This document shows positions 56,049 through 64,000 of a stretch of DNA of 64,000 nucleotides, in pieces. The DNA lies in contig CM068317.1 of the NCBI GenBank assembly GCA_034766995.1, positions 12,462,755 through 12,526,754 of the forward strand. Direction: 5' to 3'. The DNA comes from Acanthacorydalis orientalis (Eukaryota > Arthropoda > Insecta > Megaloptera > Corydalidae). Positions within the stretch are counted from its first letter, which is position 1. Each line of letters begins with the position of its first letter. Made by a program: the position numbers and the translations under genes. Under the pieces are notes generated by a model, which ran no database searches, was not told the DNA's origin, and saw only the letters and a list, made by a program, of their open reading frames with translations.

Positions 56049-56913
56049 CAGTCTTTCTCAACCACAGGTCTTTGGACCGATGCTGATTCGCGAAAAATTT
56101 TTACCTGTCCGCAGAAAAATATCTGACGTATTCACGTTGACGTAGTTATTACGGGTGACAATTAAATAGTAATTTGGAATTACTGTATGTACTGGGTAAC
56201 AGTCAGTATTGTTTAGATTAGTAACTAAGAAAATAGATAATCAGAAATATAAATATAATGCATAATGCAATAAAGAAAATGTTTAAACAGCAACATTTCA
56301 ATTATATAATAAAATTGATGGGTTTAAGAAGAAAATTAAGTTTTGGCTGGGAAAACTTGAAGAAAACAATTGTGATATATTTGTTTCTTATTTCGATTTT
56401 ACTAATGAACTGCAAGATTTAAATCTAGATAAATTTAATACAGTTATCGGTCATCATTTAATATCATTATATGATAGATTCCAAAAATATTTCCCAACAT
56501 ATATGAATATGCGAGAGATGAATTTATGGATTACAAATCCTTTCATGGATCATAATCATAATAATTTAAATTTAAATAACAAAGAGCGAGAAGGTCTCTT
56601 GGAATTGAATTCAGATTTTATTTTAAAAGTAAATTTTTTAATAAAAAATTTAAACAAATTTTGGATTACAATAAATGAGTATCCAAGAATAAAAAATGAG
56701 TATCCAAGTCTTCATGATAAAGCTATGAAAATGTTAGTTCTTTCTGCTACGACATACTTGTGTGAAGTAGGATTTTCGGCAATGTCAATTATAAAAAAAA
56801 AATTAAGAAACCGCCTATCCACAGATCCATCTCTTCGTCTGGCTTTGACGAATTTACAACCTAATATTGAATTAATTATTGAACACGAGCAATTTTATAT
56901 TATTTTTTTGTGA
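56049..56913 (+). mobile_element. hAT element remnant (ZBED5/Charlie-like transposase C-terminus)
   Basis: CAGTCTTTCTCAACC at 56049 followed by GGTCTTTGGACC resembles the left end of Charlie-type hAT elements. From 56287 to the stop at 56911-56913 a single frame of about 208 codons is open without an internal stop. It reads DGFKKKIKFWLGKLEENNCD early, then FPTYMNMREMNLWITNPF and near the end EYPSLHDKAMKML, TTYLCEVGFSAMSIIKKKLR and NRLSTDPSLRLALTNLQPNI. The last block is the hAT C-terminal dimerisation region as in ZBED5/FAM200-type proteins. The N-terminal BED finger and most of the catalytic domain are missing, so this is an internally deleted pseudogene. The right terminus was not found. 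Confidence 0.8.
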
Positions 56914-58028
56914 TTAATGCATTTTTTATGAAGATAATTTTGTGATTTTGTATGTGATATTTCGATACAAATAATAATAATATGCGTTTTTTTTAATAAT
57001 ATAAGTATTTCTACTGCTTTAACACCCGCTTTGAACATACAACAATTTTTCTCTTATTTGCTTCTTTTCCAATTTGAAGCAAAATTAAAAATAAGCAAAG
57101 TCGATGTTACCAAATTACAAATTGAAAAATGCACTTTAAAATGATATTAATATGAATACGATGATATGACACTTTCATTGAAAAAAATTAAGGCTAGAAA
57201 TCAGAAAACAAAAAGCGTAATTATTTTTCTACTAATCTAATCATTTTTCGTTCTTTTAATTTTTTTGTTAATTTGTAACTATTTTCAATTATGTGTTTAT
57301 TTTCGTTTTATATATTTTTTAAATAATTTTGTTATGAATTTTGAAATTTTGTATGATGGGAAGAATTTATAACATTTATTTGAGAATTGAGAATGATGAA
57401 AAACAAATCTTAATTGAATTAGAATATATCAAATCCAAATTTGAATATGTACAATTTAAATTGATAACAAGTTAATGTGTTGTTTAGTCTGCTGATTTGA
57501 AAAAAAAGTCAAATTAAAATTATCATATTTATTTAATCTATAACGAATTAAGTACTTACTTTTAGTAATAATCTTAAAATTATAATTGCATGTTATATCT
57601 ATTTTACTAAAATTGCAGGTCACTGTAAACAAATAACAGTACTGGTACACATTTATAATTTTATATTTTTTTCATTCATTTCTCAAAATATTTTTGAATA
57701 TAGAAAACTATTATTATAATTATAAGTTCTATACTTAATAACTATTATTATTAAATATAGAACTATTATTATAATTGTGCAGCTATTATTTTCATAAAAG
57801 TATATAAACAAATCATTAGTTATTATTATCAATAAATTATAAATTATATGAAAAAATAAATAAATTACCCATGAATTCATTTTTAAACAAGGGACAAAAT
57901 GGCAATTAATTAAAATAATGGGATGGTGGGATGGTAAACATGGTAAAATAATGATATGAATGATCACCCTCAATATATTATTCTTTTATGTTTTATTGTT
58001 TATTTTGATAACCAATAATGATTTTCGT

Positions 58029-58073
<45 letters not shown>

Positions 58074-59200
58074 TATGTGTATATATATATATATATATAT
58101 ACACGTATGTGTGTATAATGCGTATATAATATTTTAAATTGAAGAATGTTATTTAAAACATATTATTTAAATCGACTTGCGTATTTGTATAATGAATTTA
58201 TCTTCTGTATGTTTTCTGTTCTTTTCCCGCAAGCGTATATGTTTCAATCAATGAAATCTGTCAAAATAATATGAAACAGCAACGTCGTTATGACATTTCA
58301 AAAAGATACAATACTGTGTGACGGTTCTGATATAAAAGATTTAGTCTAACATTTTACTAGACAATGGTGAATGATAAAATTATAATTATTTTTAGCACTA
58401 TTACAGTAGTATTTTAGAATTACATATAAATAATTTCTGAAAATGAATAATACCTTTTCGATTTTAATCTAAGAAATGTATCAACATGTTTATTCGTTTT
58501 TAACCAAATATTAAAGAAGAAAACTCTTAGTATTTTATTTGAAATTCAATTCTTTACAAATTTCTTCAGTTCAATATGATAGGAAGGATTCAACTTCATA
58601 ATATCATTATTTAAAATTTAAGAAATTTTCTTACTGTAGAAGAACATGTTCTTATATTGTTTTTTTAACTGAGTTGACTCTTTCCTACTTTTGAAAAAAA
58701 ATTACATAAAATCACTTCAATATGTTAACAGTAAATTCCGTGTACTTCGAATAACATCGAATTAGAGATGTTAGAAAAAAGGATAAGTTTTTTTGACTAA
58801 TTCTGGTTTTCAGTCGGTGTTTGAAATCGTTTACTGATGACGATAGTAAATTTAACACATGAAGGAAAATAATTCATGTTAAGCAAGAGAGCCTTTATGG
58901 AAAATTGAATATTCACTTACCCTAATTTTATAATTACCTAATTTAATTTTAAACATTTGATTATTCTTTTCATAAAGAAAGAGAAATTATTCCTCGATTG
59001 AAGTCTGGTCACGCTCAAAAACCCATAATTTATTTAAATATACAGTAATTTTGTAGATTGTATCTTCGAATTCCGTTATTTATACTGGATATACTTTCAG
59101 TCACTCATCATAGTTAAAATCTTATCTATATATTAGGCGTAATAATTAATTCTGTGCATTTAAATTGAATCCATCATAACTCTGTTTTAAATTCAAATAT
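56914..59200. other. Gene-free AT-rich stretch
   Basis: No coding frame or element was recognised. A compound TA/TG tract lies at about 58032-58105. The right end of the hAT remnant may be in the first few hundred bases. Confidence 0.4.
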
Positions 59201-59247
59201 TTTCTTGTTATTTTTTGGATTTTGAAATGCCAGCCTTAACTTTTAAT

Positions 59248-59265
59248 AATAATAATAATAATAAT

Positions 59266-59308
<43 letters not shown>
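59248..59308. repeat. (TAA)n-(TA)n compound microsatellite
   Basis: About eight AAT triplets pass directly into a pure TA tract. Confidence 0.95.
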
Positions 59309-59314
<6 letters not shown>

Positions 59315-59363
59315 TATCGTGGCCAAGCAGTTGACATAACCTCACCAAATAGTAGTGAACACG

Positions 59364-59570
59364 ATGGCGTCCGAAAATCGATATATTAGGCATTGCATAC
59401 TTTTCTCATTCCAGTTGAAAAAAAATCTTCCGAAGCCGCGGGAATGATTTGTTTAGCTCTGAGGGAAGATGCTGTGATACATAAAACATCCAAAAAATGC
59501 TAAAACGATGGAAGAAGTTCAAAAATGTATTAATACTTCGCCGAGCCAAAGCCGCCATCTTTTTTTCGAT
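59364..59570 (+). mobile_element. Mariner transposase N-terminal fragment
   Basis: From ATG 59364 the frame reads MASENRYIRHCILFSFQLKK, then after a shift SSEAAGMICLALREDAV and HKTSKK. This resembles the first helix-turn-helix region of mariner transposases (RH-LLFxF, EAA, GEDAV). It breaks off after about 200 bp with no catalytic domain. It is distinct in sequence from the other mariner pieces in the window. Confidence 0.6.
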
Positions 59571-59811
59571 AAGGGATTTTGTCAGTTACCCAACAGAGGC
59601 AGCAAAGTTATATAAAAAAATGGGGGATATTTTGATGGGGGATATTCCAGTTTTCCGTAAACATTCACTTTCTATAAAAAAGGCATCGAATTAATTTGTA
59701 TGCCTAATATTAATACTGATTAATTTTCTAACTTGAATCATTTCTTTCACAAAGTAATGAATGTTAGGTATTTATTCTATATTTCTGTCCACTGGAATTG
59801 AAATGTATTTC

Positions 59812-60030
<219 letters not shown>

Positions 60031-60168
60031 TAGCTGATGTATGGAATATTCGAACGTTATTTGGTATAAGGTTTAACTTGTTTGTCTATACATTGTTCAC
60101 ATTTTTCTCTTATATATACATTTTTCAATTTATGCATATTTTTAATCTTCCTTTACATTATTATAAAG

Positions 60169-60170
<2 letters not shown>

Positions 60171-60225
<55 letters not shown>
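60171..60225. repeat. (TA)n microsatellite
   Basis: Pure TA tract of about 54 bp. Confidence 0.95.
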
Positions 60226-60228
<3 letters not shown>

Positions 60229-60472
60229 TTAAATTAGAATCTATTTCTTCTGCATGATGTACTTTTAACATCTCTTTGTGTTAATTTTTTTTTGTATACA
60301 TTTTTACTTTTTCATGTTAAATTCTATTTTATTTTTCAAATTTGTATTTTATTAGTTTTGTTGAAGAATTTTTTAATCTATCTTATTCAGCTCTATTATG
60401 TCATACTATCCTTTCTTCTATCTGTGTTTATTAGTGTTTTATAATATATTTCCTATATCTGTATATTGTGTA

Positions 60473-60690
60473 TACGAGGTACGTTTTTAAAGTAAGCTCC
60501 GTTTTGTAATTATCGCCGATTAATCTTAAATGATGAGACCGCTCATGCGCGATAACTTTATGTGGTTTATGGTTTAATTATTAGCCATTTTCTTGCCCTT
60601 GAATTCTTGTTTTAGTGCCACGTGTGAATGATTTATAATTAGTGCAACAATAAATAATCCCGTTAACTGCAAAGTTAGTGTAGGCTTGCC
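60473..60690 (+). mobile_element. Probable mariner 5'-end fragment
   Basis: TACGAGGTACGTTTTTAAAG after a TA resembles a mariner terminal inverted repeat. About 190 bp downstream a short stretch (NNPVNCKVS-like, near 60650-60680) resembles the start of a mariner reading frame. The match is then lost. This is low-certainty recognition by eye. Confidence 0.4.
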
Positions 60691-60790
60691 AGGTGTCCCG
60701 TATTTTACGTTGAATTTTGCTGTCCCGTATTGTATTTGTAGGGACAGAGCCGGCAGCCTAATGTCCCGTATTCTAATGAAAAAATAAAAT
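60690..60790. repeat. Unclassified repeat fragment with three GTCCCGTATT units
   Basis: CAGGTGTCCCGTATTTT starts the fragment, and GTCCCGTATT recurs two more times within about 80 bp, with a GC-rich core (GACAGAGCCGGCAGCC). It may be a hAT-type terminus. No partner end was found. Confidence 0.4.
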
Positions 60791-62269
60791 TATGTTAAGC
60801 AATTATAATTTTCAATATTCTTTTACCGGTCGTTATGTTATGTCGAAGAAATTGAATATTTGAATTATTTGTAATAAGACAAGCAGAAATGTATATAGTA
60901 GCTTAAAATGTAGTTTAAATATTCTGACGTAAATTATAGATATGTGTAATGATTCAATATTTTGTTTGTTGTTGAATGTTTTTTCTTTTTGTAATAAATG
61001 TTAAATAACACAAACGAACCGTGAATGTTATGAAATTTAAAATATGTAAATTTAAATAATTTGTTTAAAAAATAATCGAATGTTTAATAATAACTATAAA
61101 CCAAAAATCAGTAACATGTCGAAAGTATGTAATTTTCCATAGCTGTACTTTTTTTCACAGAATTTTTTTTAAAAAACGTAACATTCATTGTCGAAATACT
61201 AAATGGAATTTATATAATGAATTCGATATTTGTTCGTTGTCAGTTCGTATGATTTTTATACAATCTGTGTAAGAATAGCTGCATATTTGGATTAAATGTT
61301 ATTTACTAATTAGTATTAGTCCGATATCCAACATTGCTATGGTGTTACACTAGAAGTGTCAGAGGTCATGTGTTAAAATTTTATTTTAGTACTGATATTC
61401 TTTGACCCACCTGCAGGTCATCAAACTTAAATATATATATCAGTTATATGTGTGATTATTGCATGTAGGTGATGAAAAGGCCAAATTGTTGTTGAAAGTG
61501 TTTGATTATTTATGCAGTTTTTTTATAGTTTACATTTTTATACTTGAAATATTTTCATTTTATTAAATAATACTTTTGTAAGTTAATTTTTAAAGTTATT
61601 ATAACGTTTATTTATACTACTGAATTTCATAATAAGGGAACATATGAAGAAGATATAGCAAAGTAATTAGTATTCTGAGCTGATCATTGATATATCTCGT
61701 GTTTCATTCCAGTATATTAGCACATGTTGTTTTTTTTCTAAATCGAATTATGAGAAATATATAGGATGGTGGTGAGGGTAATACAAAGGAACAGAATAAA
61801 ATTCTGATACTGTGGTTAAATTCATTTTCACAAATGACTTCTCTTTTTACCTTTTTTTAATCTGCACATTATTAATAATAATTTATAAGGATGACTCTAT
61901 TTCAAGCATGACTAATCTTGATTACTGCTTTTTAGCAATCTACAGAAAAATAATTCTGTGCCTTGGCGTTAATTTTGTTAATGATGCAACTGCGACCGGA
62001 ATGTGTATATTATCAAATATAACTTATTGAACATTTTTTAAACAGACAATTGTGATTTGTAGAGTGAAAAAATAGTTCATTTTTACAAATGTTGTGTTTA
62101 CAATTTTAGCTATAAAATACATACATACCAAAAATAGAAAAGTTTTAAATAAGTTATAAATATCAACATAAAAATATAACACATACAACATAAAATTTTA
62201 AAAATTTATATAAAATTGTAAAAAGACACAAATATGAGTTTCAAATGTGAAATAATGTTTTTTTTTTTC
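60791..62269. other. Gene-free AT-rich stretch
   Basis: Nothing recognisable was found. A 72-codon open frame at 61812-62030 has no family resemblance. Confidence 0.4.
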
Positions 62270-63560
62270 AAACATATTAAATAGTTTAAAAATAACGGGT
62301 TGTATAGAAAAAATAATGGACAGTATATCTGAAGAGAGTATAAGGAACGACATCGAACGCGCAGAAAATTCGACATATAGCACTATATACAAAACAATAA
62401 AGAACGAACCATACTTAAAATTTAATATACCACTAAAATATATCAGAACCATAGACCAAATGAGACTTGTAAGATGCGAAATTTACTACAATAGCCATAA
62501 AGGAATTACCTAATAAATATGTGAAATGGTCAAGTGCCTAATGTGTAATTTAAATGTGAACGGAACAATTCAACACCTGTGTGTGTTCACAATACGAGCC
62601 ATATAGGAACACTTTCATACAAGTCAATCAGTTTCCAAACATAATGCTCATTAAGACCAAAAGTGAATCAAAGAATATATTTTATTATATACTTCAGCCT
62701 TGAAACTTCGGTAATTTCGTCTAAATGAATAAACTGTACTTTAATTATTCTCTCTAAAATTATTATATATTACTATATTATTTTAACTATTATTTTATTA
62801 TTGGCAGGGTGCAGAGTATATGGTGGGGACAACTGAATCGATCGCAGCGCTCGCTGTGGACAAAATTTCGTTAAATCATGCTCAATTCACCAACAAATTA
62901 TCATGAATTAAAATAAAATTATTTACTTTAATTTTGTTAAAAAACTCAAATTAATATCTTACTATTTCTTTCAATTTTTATTATTGTAGCTGTCATGTAT
63001 TATTTGTTTTGATTTTATCGGTTAACCTCACTCTATTCTAAAATAATAGTATTTGATATTTATTTAAATTATTTATACTTACTTTCTTTATCATAATACG
63101 TTCAATTTAATTTTTTCTTTCAAAAATACAATTGCACTTTTTTATTTATATCATTATAAATTTTTACATTTTGTTTTTATAACGAATTTTTATTTTTTAC
63201 ACTGATTTTACATATCTCCCACAATTCTCGAGCATGATTTTTTGTAACCATCAAATGTCGTTTTCGTCGCGCTCCCTGCCAATATAAACTAACCAGTATT
63301 ACTATTTTAATTGTAAAACTGTAATTACTATAAGAAAATAAGCACATGTATAGTAATACCAATCATCTTCGTAATAGGTCATCATGTACCTATGATTACA
63401 AATAAATTCATTCATTCATAAATCGATTAAAAACAATTTTTCAAACAAGTATTAAAAAACAAGAACTATAACACATTTTTATTATGAAAAATATAAATAA
63501 ATCGTGAATTCTGGACTTGTTAAGTACTTTGTTAACTTAATCCGACCGCCGTTAAATATT
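62270..63560 (+). mobile_element. LINE-like repeat copy B, split by a 480-bp MITE
   Basis: This is the second copy of the repeat at 49712-51590. It begins with the readable MDSISEESIRNDIERAENST, then IPLKYIRTIDQMRLVRCEIY, with an in-frame double stop after KGIT. The homology resumes after the inserted MITE and runs to about 63550. The two copies differ by many substitutions and small indels, so their common origin is old. Confidence 0.65.
62802..63281. mobile_element. MITE with GGCAGGG termini inserted in LINE copy B
   Basis: The ends are TGGCAGGGTGC and, inverted, TGGCAGGGAGC. The 480-bp element is absent from copy A, whose sequence passes directly across the site. The flanks allow an AT duplication (ends at TGGC/GCCA) or a TA duplication (ends at TTGG/CCAA). 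A TA duplication would suggest a Tc1/mariner-type MITE. The GC-rich termini stand out from an AT-rich interior with no coding frame. Confidence 0.75.
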
Positions 63561-64000
63561 GGATCAGTGTAAAAATTCGTATACGATTCAATAGGTGGTG
63601 TTAAGAGTGCCGTATGCGGCGGTCGTGATTGAAATGTATTCATGTTATATATGGTTTGAAAGATGACAGCTACAGCTGTCATATGAGCATCAGATGCATT
63701 TGTTTCGAGTCGATTTGTGTGTAAGAAAAATTTTTGAAAATGGACAACGAAAAGATACATTTTCATCACGTTATGTTGTACGAGTTTCGGAAAGGAATAA
63801 TCGTTGGCGTGGCAGCGAAAAATGTTTGAGAGGTTTATTTGGACCATGCACCATCACTTTCAACTGTGAAGAAATGGTTTGCTAAATTTCGACTTTAACC
63901 CTGAAGATCAACCCCGCTCTGGACGGCTAAACCCGGCTCTAGTTGACAATAACTCACGAATTTCGACAAAAAAGGTTTCCGAGACACTCAAGGTTGACAG
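63559..64000 (+). mobile_element. Mariner element, 5' part, running off the window end
   Basis: From ATG 63739 the frame reads MDNEKIHFHHVMLYEFRKGI, then AAKNV, a stop, then EVYLDHAPSLSTVKKWFAKF. After a frameshift it continues with a SGRLNPALVDNNSRISTKKV-type stretch. This is the N-terminal helix-turn-helix region of a mariner transposase. One stop and one frameshift already show it is inactive. The left end may be the TA-TTGGATCAGTGTAAAAATTCG at 63557. The catalytic region lies beyond the window. Confidence 0.75.

Overview
This is an insect nuclear genome window: extremely AT-rich, with GT-AG introns, dense (TA)n microsatellites, five insect/metazoan genes and a large tail of decayed DNA transposons (Tc1, mariner, pogo, hAT, MITEs) and non-LTR retrotransposon fragments. 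The mix of short introns, high AT content and several mariner lineages would suit a parasitoid wasp or similar insect, but that placement is inference only. No bacterial, viral, rRNA or tRNA genes were recognised.

Layout. 949-2791 (-) is a complete seven-exon TMEM185 homologue. 3828-34606 (+) is the complete gene for the giant bridge-like lipid transfer protein Tweek/KIAA1109/BLTP1; I traced about 81 exons whose phases join without interruption to roughly 5,280 codons. Its introns carry a dead mariner, a ~130-bp-arm palindrome and many TA tracts, and one exon has two donors phase-matched to a cassette exon. 36286-36800 holds a LINE 3' fragment and 37122-38697 a Tc1-like element with ~380-bp terminal inverted repeats. 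39492-42818 (+) is an SLC37-family sugar-phosphate exchanger; 43145-43862 (-) is the gamma-secretase subunit PEN-2, convergent with it; 44729-45943 (+) is the zinc transporter ZIP9/SLC39A9, head-to-head with PEN-2.

From about 46 kb to the end there is no recognisable host gene. The region is a transposon graveyard: compound TA/TG arrays, a hAT-type MITE with a perfect 8-bp target duplication, two copies of one LINE-like repeat (about 49.7-51.6 kb and 62.3-63.6 kb), each broken by a different DNA transposon, three or more mariner fragments, a hAT transposase remnant with a long open frame, and a mariner start running off the right edge. The two LINE copies act as each other's empty site, which lets both insertions be defined to the base or nearly so.

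The host genes share a membrane theme (lipid transfer at membrane contacts, multi-pass protein, sugar-phosphate exchange, intramembrane protease subunit, zinc transport), but nothing suggests a functional cluster; they look like ordinary neighbours. Exon boundaries come from reading splice sites and frame by eye, with no transcript support.
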